A DNA stretch of 64,000 nucleotides. Source: Fremontodendron californicum (lineage: Eukaryota > Streptophyta > Magnoliopsida > Malvales > Malvaceae). Of this stretch, positions 21,560 to 34,100 are shown piece by piece. Where the stretch lies: positions 11,762,001 to 11,826,000 of the forward strand of contig JAULJL010000028.1 of assembly GCA_030761205.1 (NCBI GenBank), read 5' to 3'. The notes beneath the pieces were generated by a model, which saw nothing but the letters and a program-made list of their open reading frames with translations, was not told where the DNA came from and did not search any database. The number at the start of each line of letters is the position of its first letter. The stretch's first letter is position 1. The translations under genes and the position numbers were made by a program.

Positions 21560-23010
21560 TCTTATTTTCATATAAATTTTTTTATATTTTTTATTAATAA
21601 TTATTTATTATAATAATAATACATAATAAATATTTTTAGTTAATTGATTCATTTTATAAGTTTTTTAAAGTTTTTTCTCTCTTAATTACACGTTTTTCAA
21701 ATATATATATAATATCAAAATATTTTTGGTTTATTAGTTAATTTTATAATTTTTTCAATTTTCTTTTTTTTTTCTCAAATAGGGATGACAATTGATTGGA
21801 TATCTAAATTTTTTTAAATATCTCAATATGAATTAGCTTAATTTATCCTAAATTCGAATCTGTTTATTATCCGTTTACTATCCGAATCTGCATCTGATTT
21901 AAAGAGCAATATCCACCAGATATCCAAATCCGCTAAAATCGGATTTATTAAATTATTTAAAAAAAATAAAAATATAAAATTAAATAATAACTAAATATAT
22001 AAATGGAGCGGATAACGGATTCAGATATCCGACACTATCCGAACCAAAATTAAAGCGAATTTGAATAACGGATATCAAAAAGTTTATATCCGAATTCGCT
22101 CCGAATTCACTGCGGATAGTAAATTCAATATTTGAATCCGTAAATTATCTGAATCCATAATATCCGAATCCGAAAAAAAGGATCGAATCACAAAAGTAAA
22201 AAAATTATTTTCTTATTAAAAATTATTTATTATATTGGCTATAAATTATAAATATTTTTAATTGATCAATCTATTTTGTAATTTTTCTAAAACACTGGAA
22301 GAAAAAAAAAGACCGATATTGCTTTAAATATATAATTGTAGCGATCACATATTCAGATATCTGACACTATTCAGACCAAAATCAAAGCTGATTCGGATAA
22401 CGAATATCCAATGACCAATGGTTCATATCTGAATTCGCTCGAATTCGATAAGGATAATAAATTTAATATTCGAATCCGTAAATTATACGAATCCGTAATA
22501 TTAAAATCCGAAAAAAAAACTGATCAGGTCACAAAAGCTAAAAAAAGTTATACTTTTTTATTTATAATTATTTATTATAATGATCAAAATTAAAATGGAT
22601 TCGGATAACTGATATCCAAAGATTTATATCCGAATTCGCTCTAAATCCAATGAGGATAGTAAATTCAATATCTGAATCTCTAAATTATAAGAATCCGTAA
22701 TATTCGAATCCGGGAAAAATGGATCGGATAGAAAAAAATGTATTTCTTTATTAATAATTATTTATTATAAGAATAAAAAAGTATAAATATTTTTAAGTGA
22801 TTAACCTATTTTGTAATTTTCCTATAAAACTTAAAAAAAACAAAAATACACTTGTCGGACCCTTAGGAATAGTTTTAATATATTAGGTATAGAATAAAAA
22901 ATTATAAATATTTTTCAGTAATTAACCTATTTTGTAATTTTCGTATAAAACTAAAAAAAAAAAAAACACTTGTCGCACACTGAATCCGTAAGGATAGTTT
23001 TAATATATTA
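21560..23010. repeat. Complex tandem array with ATCCGAA-rich blocks
   Basis: The phrase attatttattata, with tataaatatttttaa and then ctattttgtaattttc, recurs near 21595, 22215, 22558, 22748 and 22890. Three long blocks (about 22010-22200, 22330-22530, 22590-22735) repeat gataacggatatcaaa, tatatccgaattcgctc and gaatccgtaaattat. A hAT-like end, tagggatgacaattga, starts at 21780, but I could not find its partner. The unit length varies from about 130 to 350 bp. Confidence 0.65.
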
Positions 23011-23246
23011 GATATAGATAAAGTATAGATATTATATAGGAGGACAACAATTTCTCTGACACATTTCAGAAAACCATCATGAGTTTTATGGACTCAAAAA
23101 TAAATAGTAGTAGATATTATTCATGAAAATTTAAATCATTATCCATTGTATATTCTCTTAGAATGGATGATGGCAACACTCATCAAATTTATTATAAGTA
23201 GAATGCAAATGAAAGTAAATTTAAAAAAAAAAACAATTATTATAAG

Positions 23247-23686
23247 TAGACCTGTTTAAGAATCAGGTTGTCCGTCCAACTAGAAGGCTCGCCAATATTT
23301 AGGAGAGTGGACAATAATATTAGGTTCGGAATATGGGTTTGGACAAAAAAATGACTCCAACAATTAAAATCTAAGCCCGGCTCGGTCCATTTTCAATTTA
23401 TATAATATATATTTTATATTTTTATATATTATGTAATTTATATCATATAAAAAATATATATATAATATTATAATATAAACATTTAAAATATGTTAAGTTA
23501 TCTATGTTTTAAAATTTAATAAAAGGATAAAAAAAGAGATAAAATTAATAAATAATAAAAAATATTTATTTAAATTTTTTAGAGAAAAAATTAATATGGG
23601 TAGATCTAAACGGTCTTGGACTACTCATTTATAAATATGAACGGGTTTGGGCAGCCATACTTAGGCCCGACCCATGAACACCTCTA
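23247..23686. mobile_element. 440-bp hAT-like non-autonomous element
   Basis: Starts tagacctgtttaagaatc and ends cccatgaacacctcta, whose complement starts tagaggtgttcatg. Exact 8-bp target duplications attataag lie at 23239-23246 and 23687-23694. GC-rich subterminal words (gggtttgggca, ggcccgaccc) flank an AT-rich core. No coding capacity. Confidence 0.9.
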
Positions 23687-23694
23687 ATTATAAG

Positions 23695-24234
23695 TATTAA
23701 AAATTATCACATGATATTTATAATTGTGTCCATATTTTTGTGCAAATTTTATTGTATCAATTCTTGTATTTTTAATCTCGATTACCTGATTATCATTAAT
23801 TTAATTTTTTTCTTAAATATGATTACTAATAAAATTGCTAACTTAATGCAAGATTTTTTGCAATATGCTGTCTACCTTATCGTGGAAGTAGGTGGACTCT
23901 TGCCCGCGTTGAGACGTGTTTTTTAAATACCAAACACAATAATAGTACTGTATACCTCAATCGGTGTTTTTTTAAATACCAAACACAATAATAGTAATTG
24001 TGTAAAATCTTGTAAAAAATTCAATAATTTCTCTATTGAGCTTTTCATAAATTATATATATATATATATCTTAACATATAATAATAAATAAATACAAAAA
24101 AAAAATTTAAAAGATTTACCACCGTCGGCAACCGCTAACTTTCGCTAGTAACTATAATTATAGATAAAAAAATAAATATTCTCTTTTTGTAATATTTTAA
24201 GCTTTAATTTATTCCTTTCTCTCTTTTATATATG

Positions 24235-24269
<35 letters not shown>

Positions 24270-24840
24270 TTTAGTTTGTAGTGAGGGCTACTGCTGTATT
24301 CAAAAAACTTTTTCAGAGGATTCGTCTGGTAAGCTTGAGAGAAAGTACGAGAAGCGTAAGGAGAAGGAGAAGAAAACCGTAACGCAGGTACAGTTGATAA
24401 AAAAAATGCCGTTTCTCTTTCTTGTTTTAATTTTTGTTTCCGTTTTTCGATGAAAAGTCGTCCATGGTTGAATGGCTGATGCCTTGGCCTCGGCCTCGGC
24501 CTCGCCGGTCGGTTTGTCTTCTTCTTCTTCTTGTTCTTCTCTTGTTTAATAAGTGAAGAGACGGTTGTAGAGAGAAAAGTTCTAAGAAGCGGTTTTCGGT
24601 GCGTAAATCAAAGATTGCCTGCTCCTTTTTACAGTTTTTTATATTATTAATTAATTTTTCAAAAAGAAATTGTTTGGATTGTGAGATTGCGTTGGTTTTC
24701 TCGTCAATGGTTTTTCCATTAATTAAATCACTTGCTGAAAGTGCCATCACATCACTTGCTGAAAAGAAAAGAAAAACACTAATCACTATGTTTTTCCAAA
24801 GGGCCATCACATCACTTGCTGAAAGTGCTAAAGGGTAGAA
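23695..24840. other. Gene-free stretch upstream of the calcium pump
   Basis: Contains a (TA)n microsatellite at about 24237-24267 and the C/G-rich triplet run cctcggcctcggcctcg near 24487. A 20-bp phrase, catcacatcacttgctgaaa, recurs near 24745 and 24806, with a partial copy at 24728. A reading frame at 24427-24810 on the minus strand has no recognisable domain and I leave it out as a gene. Confidence 0.5.
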
Positions 24841-25199
24841 CTTACGTTAGTTGAAGAGTGGGGTTTTCCAATAATTAAATTAATAATCGTTTTGGAACAG
24901 AGGAGATGAGAAACAAATTTTCTCTAATCAGTTTAATTTTTGTTATTTGTAAACCAAATCAATATTCGAAGTAGAAAAAGAAAATTATTGAAAAAGAAGA
25001 ATCCCTCCTCTATCCGAAGTTGAAAAAACAAAGAAAAAGTTAAAAGAGAGAGAATCGATAAAATCAAAGAGGCAGGAGCTTGAAAAGAGAAAAAAGTTTG
25101 ATATTGTTTAGTTGAATTTTGAATGAGAAATAATAGTAGTAGTAGTAGTAGTGAGAAATAGAGAGTGACTCTGCCATCTCTCCTGCGACTTACAGAGTG
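24841..25199 (+). promoter_or_regulatory. Probable 5' leader of the calcium pump, with AGT repeat
   Basis: Directly upstream of the initiator ATG and purine-rich, as plant leaders often are. An (AGT)n run lies at about 25134-25152, 50 bp before the ATG. The transcription start cannot be fixed by eye and no convincing TATA box was picked. Confidence 0.45.
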
Positions 25200-28100
25200 A
25201 TGAGTAGCATATTCAAGGGGTCGCCGTATCGGCGGCCGAATGACGTGGAGGCCGGAAGCAGCCGCTCCGCCCACTCCGACAACGAAGATCATGAGTTTAC
25301 TGCTGGTCCTTTTGACATTACCAGCACTAAGAATGCTCCCATCGACCGCCTCCGCCGCTGGAGAGTAATGCCCTAATTTCTCTCTCTTTTATATTTAATA
25401 AAATAAATAAATAATAAATATCTATTATTTGATATATTCATTGCTTTTTTAAGTTATATATGCTGAATTTTTAATTTGGTCTTTTCCATTGGTATCACTT
25501 GTCTTGAATCATAGAGCGATGTTTTAATTGTTTCGCTGGCATGCTGTATTCTTGTTGCTTTTTCTACTTGTATTTTGGTTTTTTGTTTGTTTTTGTTTTT
25601 GTTTTTGCTTATTCAACAGTTTAAAAAAAGCAAAAGGAAATGTTATAAAGCATTATGATTAATTAAAATACAACACCAATTTTAACATAGTTATTCTAAA
25701 ATTTTTTATTTTGTTCTATTTTGTTCTATTTTTATTTTTTTCAAGTTTTAAAATATTCTTTACTTTTGTATCCAAACACCCTTTTAATTAGTTTTTGGCC
25801 TCTTGAAGTGAAAATGAAGTAGTAAAAATGATAGCTAAAAGGGTACCCTGATGAGTAAGCTTAGGATGGCAAGTGAGATAGATGTGCAAAAATAGATATT
25901 TTAAAAATAACTGTAGAAACAAGTAGCAATAGCAAAGATTTTCACCCAAGATAGCTTTGGACTCTTGGGCCCCCTTAGTTTTGGAAACCCTGTTTTTCTA
26001 ATTTTCTAAACAACTAGACAATAGTTTTAGATTATTTTTCAATTCAAGTTTTCTTAAAACTAAAAAAGGGGGTTGTCAAATACCTTAATTCATTGATCAT
26101 AAGCAGAGAAAAAAGTGGAGACTGACAATGGAAAATATTTTCCAAAGTAAAAAGGCCCTAACAATTGAGACGCCCTCTGTAAAATACCCTAGCTTCAAAT
26201 AAATGAATCAAATAAAAACCCCTCTAGCAACTAATAGTGTGTTTTGGCACCATGGGCAGTTCGTAGGGAGCCCTCCCTACCGCACTGCACCTCTTATTTT
26301 CCACTAGACCACTAACAACACCTAAGTAAACTTACAGCTGTTTCAAAACAATCAATCATTGTGATATCCTAGCTGGTACAATCCTGCACCAGTAAACTTA
26401 AGTGATTCCTTTGCTTTCTGATTTGAGGTTTGCACTCCTTTGCTTCTGATTTTGATGTTTTGTGTGCTTGAATTTTGCCTTGTATTGATGTTTGCACTTC
26501 TGAATTGTATGCTTGCTTTGTCAAATAGATTTAGCTACTCTCAATTTGTTTTCTCAATCCTTTTAGAATAAGGTTGAGGTTTATTTACTAGTTTTTACTT
26601 TTTTTTTCCTTCTAGGAAAATTCTATGAACGATATGCTTTTGGATAAGAATAATTCTTGTCGCATAAAAAATATTTATTTGAAAACTATATTCCTTGTGG
26701 TCAAACTCTCCTCGCTAGTGACCATTGTGACTTGGTGGTTTGAGCCTAGTTGCTTTTCCTGTTATTTATATTGTGAGTATCATTAGAGCCGCAAAGCTGA
26801 ACCGAACCCGAATAACCTGCTCAAACCCGAACCATGACCCAACCCGATTTGGTCAAGAAAACCAATAACTCGAATACGCCCAATCCGAACCAGAACGATC
26901 CGAACTCGAATTAACTAGAATCCAAAATTATCCAAACCTAAACAACTAAGCTGAAATGACTTGAAATTAAAACTTAATAATTTGGACCCGAAATGATCCA
27001 AACACATGATCAGAACCCGAATAACTCGGGTGTCATACCCGAAATGACTCAAACCCGAAATGTTTCAAAAAAATTTCGATCTGAAGTGATCCATCCCAAA
27101 CCCGACTCGACCCGCTCATTTGACACCTCTAGGTGTCGTATCTGTTTTGTTTTTCCTCTTCTCTCTATGTTACATTTGGGCTTCTCTTCTTTTCCTTAAT
27201 ATTGAGAAGGTGATAATTCTCATGGGTACTGAATAGTGTTTGACTTAATAAATTGTCTTTTGTAGCAAGCTTCACTAGTGCTTAATGCTTCTCGTCGATT
27301 TAGATACACCTTAGACTTGAAAAAGGAAGAACAGAAGAATCAGATTTTAAGGAAGATTAGAGCACATGCGCAAGCTATACGAGTATGTTATCCTTGATTT
27401 TAGTATTCTCTTATGGGATTGAGGTTGTATCTTTTTCCTCTAATTTTCTGTTTTTGGCTATGTTAGGCTGCATATCTTTTCACACAAGCTGGGGAACAAG
27501 TAAATGGTAACTTATTCTGCTTATCGTATGCTCAGCTTTGTATAATGATTTTTAAGGATAATGCTTATGTTTTACAGCTTCGGTATGATATTCAATTCTT
27601 TGCAACTTTCCCATGTGTTTCGCCGGTTCATTCAATTAAAATTTGGCTATATGTTGTCATTACTCTTTACCACCTCGCTTTATCTCAATTGTATTCCCGA
27701 CCTGCATGACTTTTTTTTTTTTTGAACTTGTATATTGTTTATTCTAGATTTATTTTTTTTGGGTTTTTCTTGGAAGCATCAATATTTCTCATTATATTAG
27801 TTATTTTTAATTTTCATTCTGAAGATTTGGGTTCAAATGTTGGTCAACCAAGTATTTATTATAATGGCCTGTCCAATCTTAGGTTCTGTTTGATAAATTG
27901 AAAAAATTCAATGAAAAATTAAATACTGAATTTTTAATTCTGAAAAAATGTAAGTACTAAATTGTTACTGTAAAAATTGTTTGGTATTTTCCTGAAAATT
28001 AAATATTGAATAGATGTTTTGTTGATTTTTTTATCAAGTATTTTACATTAATAAAAGTTAAAAATGGAAAATTAAATAGTTAAAAAGGAAAGGATAAGGT

Positions 28101-31100
28101 TAATGTAATTAAATGGCAAAATCTTCCTTAATAAGAATGATTTAATTCATTAAATAGCTTCTAACTACTTAAGATTTTCAACACTTTTTCATTGAAATCT
28201 TCCATTTAAGTGGCTTTTAAAATAATTTATCAAACACATTGAAAACATTAAACTCATTGAAAGTTTTCATTTTCAATGGTTTTTTCAATTCACCTTTAGT
28301 ATCTATGTAGTTTGTGCATTATATAGTTTTTATCTGTAGGATATTTTTTTTTTCCAACTGGCTTAAAAATAGGATTGAGATTGTATAGCTTCTTTTCCTA
28401 TTATTTTCTTTAGCTCTTGTTTTCATTCTTTCTGGGTTTATACAGGTAGCCACATAGTTACCATGATTGCTGTTACCTTGAAGAATCATGACATAAGCAC
28501 GCCCTAGATTGTGGTTCTTTTCTGTCCAGGATGTTTTCATGATAAAATTAGGAACCCAGAGCTGGGCAAAAGAGACTCAAAGAGAGATCAGAATAACTGA
28601 GAAAACAAAGAAAAGAGAGGCATGAAGAACTAGTGAAGAGAGTAAGGGAAAGACAGAGGATTTGACTGGGAAAAGCGAGATATGATTTGGTCTAAAAAAA
28701 AAAAAGAACCTAGACAGCCAAAAAGTTCAAGAAAATAACAGCTAATTAGCTTAAAATAGGAGCACACATTAACTCTTCTGTTGATGTTGTGTGTTAACTA
28801 GGCTTCAGGCTATTAATTTCTATGTTGGTCCACTTGACATATACTTCATTCGTGATATTTCCCTTTAGTGTTCTTTGATATAGTCAGCAAATCAAGTTCA
28901 TTAGTTTAATAGATTGGGCACAAATAAAAAAACTGCTTCTAAAATTGATTTTAAAAAAATTTAGATGTACCAAAGGCACTAAATAAAACTATTGTTGATT
29001 GCTTTCTTTCTACACATGGAATTTATTGTTTTTTAAAATATCTATATACTTGTATGTTTATAGAGAAATGCACTTGCGGAATAAAAAACCTTTATTTTTC
29101 ACAAAATAGATATGACTTAGGTAATGTTTCAAAGTGCACCATGGCATTAGATAACAAACCAAGACTATCCCTTTGTACCATTTCATAACCATGTCATGTA
29201 CCGTATCCCCCTAAACTGTCTGAGGACATGATACATGCTGCATTCCGGATGAATATGGTTAGCAATGAGTTTTTTATGCCTATCTAGTTCTATTTCTATA
29301 CAAGTCATTGTTGGGTTTTCTTGTCAATTGCTATTTCCTTTTTTGGATATCCATAACCAATTAAATATGAATTGTTGTCCAGTCTGTATATTTTCTTGCT
29401 GGTTTTATATTGACATCTCTTCTGATTCTATTACCTTATTACATATTGGGTACTTCTTGTATCTCTAGAGACATGATAGCGTTGAATTAGGTAGTTAATA
29501 TAGTAGGTGTTTGAGAGTCGTTAGACAAAAGCAGCATGTATTGATAAAATGAACTGATAATATAGTTGCAAGTTTCACATCTTAGAAAAACTGCTCTATT
29601 GATATTATATTTTTAATGAATGTTCATATGAAACAACCTCTTGGACAAAAAATTACTAACATAGCTATTATTATGCTGCTGATTGAGCCTTTCTTTATCC
29701 CAAACACTTCCAATCAATGCCTATGTTTTTCACCTTCATTTATATGGACTTACATCTATTTTGATCAATACTAATGTGCAAAGCCATTGATTACGTTGGT
29801 TTTTTATGAGCTTGAGTTTTTATTGGCAGTATAATGAAGTTGATATAGCTTTCTGTTAGGTCATTTGTCTTCTTTTCTTGCATGTATTTTGTCACAAAAA
29901 ATATGGTATTTAAAAATGTTGTATTATCTGTTCTACACAATGGTTTTTTGTGCTGCAACAGCTTATAAAAGCTCACCATTTCGATATAGATGTTTATCAC
30001 AGTGCTTTGATTTGTAGGAACAGCAATTCCACACCCAACTCCCGGTGGTGATTTTACTATTGGACCAGAGCATCTTGCTTCAGTGACTAGGGATCACAAT
30101 TTTAATGCTCTGCAGGAATATGGAGGGGTAAGTTTCTGAAAATAAAACTTGTTGATTGATATTATATTTTTGTATTATTTTGCCACTTATTTTAGGTTTT
30201 GTGTTTCTAAATCAGGTTAATGGGCTATCAGAGTTGCTAAAAACAAATTTGGAGAAAGGGATTCAAGGGGATGACCCGGATTTACTGAAACGGAGGAATG
30301 CATTTGGTTCAAACACATATCCTCGGAAAAAGGGAAGGAGTTTTTGGGTAAATTTTTAGATATCTCATTTTCAATTTGTCTTTCTATTCTTTGTTTTTTT
30401 TTTTTGGTTCCCCCCTGTTCATATTCTGTTATTCTTAAAAAAACTAACTTTTTTTGTTGTTCTGTGAGTGGAATATTTATGATAATCTTTACTTTCTTGC
30501 ACACAGAGGTTTGTTTGGGAAGCTTGCCAAGATCTTACTTTGATGATTTTAGTGGTAGCTGCTGTAGCTTCTCTGGCTTTGGGTATAAAGACAGAGGTGA
30601 GGTTTTCTGTGTATGGTCAATTAGATTATGTTTTTATTTTATAAGCAAATTTTGCTGAGTTATATGGTTATAATGCTTTTCTTTTTTTTTTTAAGATGCA
30701 AAAAATTATTTATTAATTATTACTATGATTTAATAATATTACTGTATTATAAAAGCAATACTTTATGTAAGTAATACAAAAAGAAGAGATTTGTTTCATA
30801 AAAATATACAGGAGGATGATATTCATAATGCTGGTCTATTGTCACATAGCTTTATTTATTCAAGTTATCTTTTTCAGTGATGTATTACTTGGTTTCTAAA
30901 ATTAGAGTTTTACAGGGATTGAAGTATATGTTCTTAACTAGTTATTATCATGAGGTCCAACGGCATAGCTATTTTTTTTTTCAGTGGTGTCATATGATAG
31001 TTAACTATATGCAAAAAGAAATTTGCATTTTATATCATTCAACAATATATACATAGATTATAATTTTTAAGTATAAATGATAAACACCCAAACATCAATT

Positions 31101-34100
31101 TGACCTAGTCGAATCTCCCATAAATCACAAAATTAAATATATCTTATCCCATTATATAAAAAAAATTGAATAATATTATTTTATAATTGCCAATCTTTAT
31201 ATATAATTGTTTGTGTGTATTGATGTATATAATTGGACAATTTATTATAGTATAATGCATTTGAATTTTTTTGAGTCATATATTTTTGTATTTTGTTCTA
31301 TGAAAAAATAGATGAAATTTAATTTTGACCCCTTCTTTTAATTTTTTATTTAATTTTAGTGGGGTCAATGTAGAAAAAATACCAAAGATTTCCGTAAAAG
31401 TGTATATATCTATAGTTTTTCAAAGTTGAGTGGGGTCAATTAACCCCATTCAAATACACTTGGCTACACTCCTTTTGAGGTTGGCACTTGGGTTTTTGCT
31501 CGGTTGACCTCACTTGTTTATATCACTAGCTCAGCACTGAGATTCTTGACCAGTGAATGTCTTTAATATTATTGTTTAAAGCATATCTGTTCATTTTCCC
31601 TGCAGTAAGTATGGGACTTAAGTAAATGCCAAAATTTTCTTAAGGCAGGAGTTTTGCATTACCTCAATTTCTTGGTTGTGGCCAACAATTATTTTAAGAA
31701 TATGCACCCTCTATATTTTTTCTGAAGTAGATTATTTTTTTCTTCCAGCCTGTTTCTTTTGTTCTAAGCCTATAGGCCTTTTAAATAAGAATTTTCAGTT
31801 TTCATGTCCTATGTTGCATTTTTCATTTACAGGGTCCCAAGAAAGGCTGGTATGATGGGGGTAGCATAGCATTCGCAGTTCTGCTTGTTATTGTCGTGAC
31901 AGGTACTGAACTGATTGTTTAAAGTTTTGCAGTGTTTCGTGTAATGCATAAAAATATAGTTGTTAATTTCTCCTTTATTCTCTTTGGTCCTATTCATCCT
32001 TGTTTTTAAGGCATTGCTAGAAAATAAACCTCTCATAAGTGAACTCAACATGCTAATGCAGATATATTATGAATTTTTCATTTTAATTAGTAGCATGTAA
32101 TTACAAAGTTAACTTTTAGGTGTGGATTCTTTGGCATAAGCCTGTTATGCATTCTTAAATCATTTTTAGTAGGTAGCTAAGCAAAAAGATTTTCCTTTTA
32201 GTGCTTGGTGGACATGTGAACGAGGCTAGTGTCTTGGGCTGCCTTTTGCTTTTCCAAACCCATGTGGCTACGTGGTGCCAGAGCTACTCATAGTCAACAA
32301 CAGCCTTTCTTGTTCTTGTTTTCCTTTTGGGATATCGTCCTTTCATTCCTCTGTTAACAAAAACCCCTCAAGCTCAGTCACATGATTCTGCTGACACACA
32401 CCCCGGCCGCCATTATACCTGGAGTACTCTTTTACTCTTAATATACCCGACAAGATAACAGAAAACGATGGGAGATCATCCACCATTTCCAAGCCAAAAC
32501 AGAAAGTCTACCGCATGTTACCAGGACATGTAGAAGTGGTCCAAGGGTCTCTGATTAAATTTAAACCTAGTGCCAAAATCCCACCATGGCATCTTGGGTT
32601 GGTGAGATGAACAAAATTGTGCGTATGAGCATGCCTGATGGTCTTAATGTTAAAACTGCAATGCTGATGTTCTTAGCGAAGTATCACTAACAGCAGAACT
32701 TCTTAGCCCAGACAGTGGCCTACATTGTTGGCTATAATGAGGATGCTCAAAGTGGCATAGTAGAATCTCTGGCTACACCCATTCACTTAAAGAACCCATC
32801 CACAAAATTGTGGCAACAACTTACTTGCAGAAGTACTGCTATCCCCAACTGCTATAAGCCAACCCCGAGGTAACTCATAGGGATGAAATGTGTTCCCATA
32901 AATTGAACATGGTTTTAGGCACAATGGACTAGTGCTACCTAAAGCATAGCCCTTCTTAAAGCACAATGTAATGTTCCGCTAAGCAAATAAATCATTTAGT
33001 TCACTCTTGTTTGTGACCATCTCTTCATGCACATAAGCATTCACTAGAACCAACTTGTGCTCTAGCCAAGTGCCACCAAGTAGGGGTATAAACGAGACAC
33101 CTGTGCTCGCAAGCTACTCGAGTTCGACTCGAAAAAAACTCGAATTCGATTTGGTCATTATCGAGCCGAGCTCGAGCAGTTCGAGCTATCGAGCAAGCCG
33201 AGTTTGAGTATCTTAATACCTGATTCGAGCAGCTCGCGAGCCTAATCAAGCTTTTTTATTTATAATATATTTATTATTAATTTACTATTTTACCCTTAAT
33301 ATATATATACATACTTAAAAACCCTAAAACCTAATTTTTTTCCTCCCTATCACTCTCAGCCGTTCCTTTTTCTCTCCCTCTCCCACTCCCACTCCCAGTT
33401 GGTGCTAGAATCAATTTGTTTCAGTTTGCTGATCCCTCGTCTGGGTCTTCTATTTTCGATCATCCCTTATTTTATCAAGGGGAAAGATCGAAATAGCTAA
33501 CTATAAAAAGTAGGTTTTAATTTTCTTAATCAAGTTCTTCTGCTGAATAGCTTTACTTTATCTAGATTTAATTAGATGTTTGCTTTGATATGCAAAGCTG
33601 TCTCTGGGTGTCTACTATCTTCTGTCAATTTTTCTTATCTTTTCAATTTATAATTTTTCTGTCTATTTTTATTTAATTTTTTTTTAATTTCTCAATAGGC
33701 TTAATTTAATTTCCTTTTTAGTGTTAATTCTTGGTGTTGTGCTTTCGAAAGATGAATGATTGATTGTTAAGTTTTTTTTTCCTGGACATGCCTAAAGAAG
33801 GAATCAACTCAGAAATACAGTGGTAGTATTAATGAAAAAGCTTAATTCGAGCTCGAGTAAACGAGCCTAATCGAGTCGAGCTCGAATAGTTTGATTTTAT
33901 CTCAAGCCGATCTTGAGCTTAAAAAATGATACTCGATCGAGCTCGAGCAGAGCTTCGAGCCACGAGTTTCGAATCGAGCTCGAGCTTCTCACTATTCGGG
34001 CTCGGCTTGGCTCGATTACAGCCCTACCACCAAGAACATAACTCTATCAACTCCTGAAAGCAGACTGCAATTCTTTATTCAATAAGAAAGGTTTCACAGT

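Noticed and set aside
21780..23010. Complete hAT-like element starting at tagggatgacaattga
   Set aside because: A matching right end and 8-bp duplication could not be found; described as a tandem array instead.
24427..24810. 127-codon frame on the minus strand upstream of the calcium pump
   Set aside because: No recognisable domain; the Arg-rich part comes from a CTT/CCT triplet run, and direct repeats lie inside it.
30960..31470. Possible cagtggtgtc...gtagccaagtg-type transposon in intron 6
   Set aside because: The two candidate ends do not pair convincingly and no target duplication was found.
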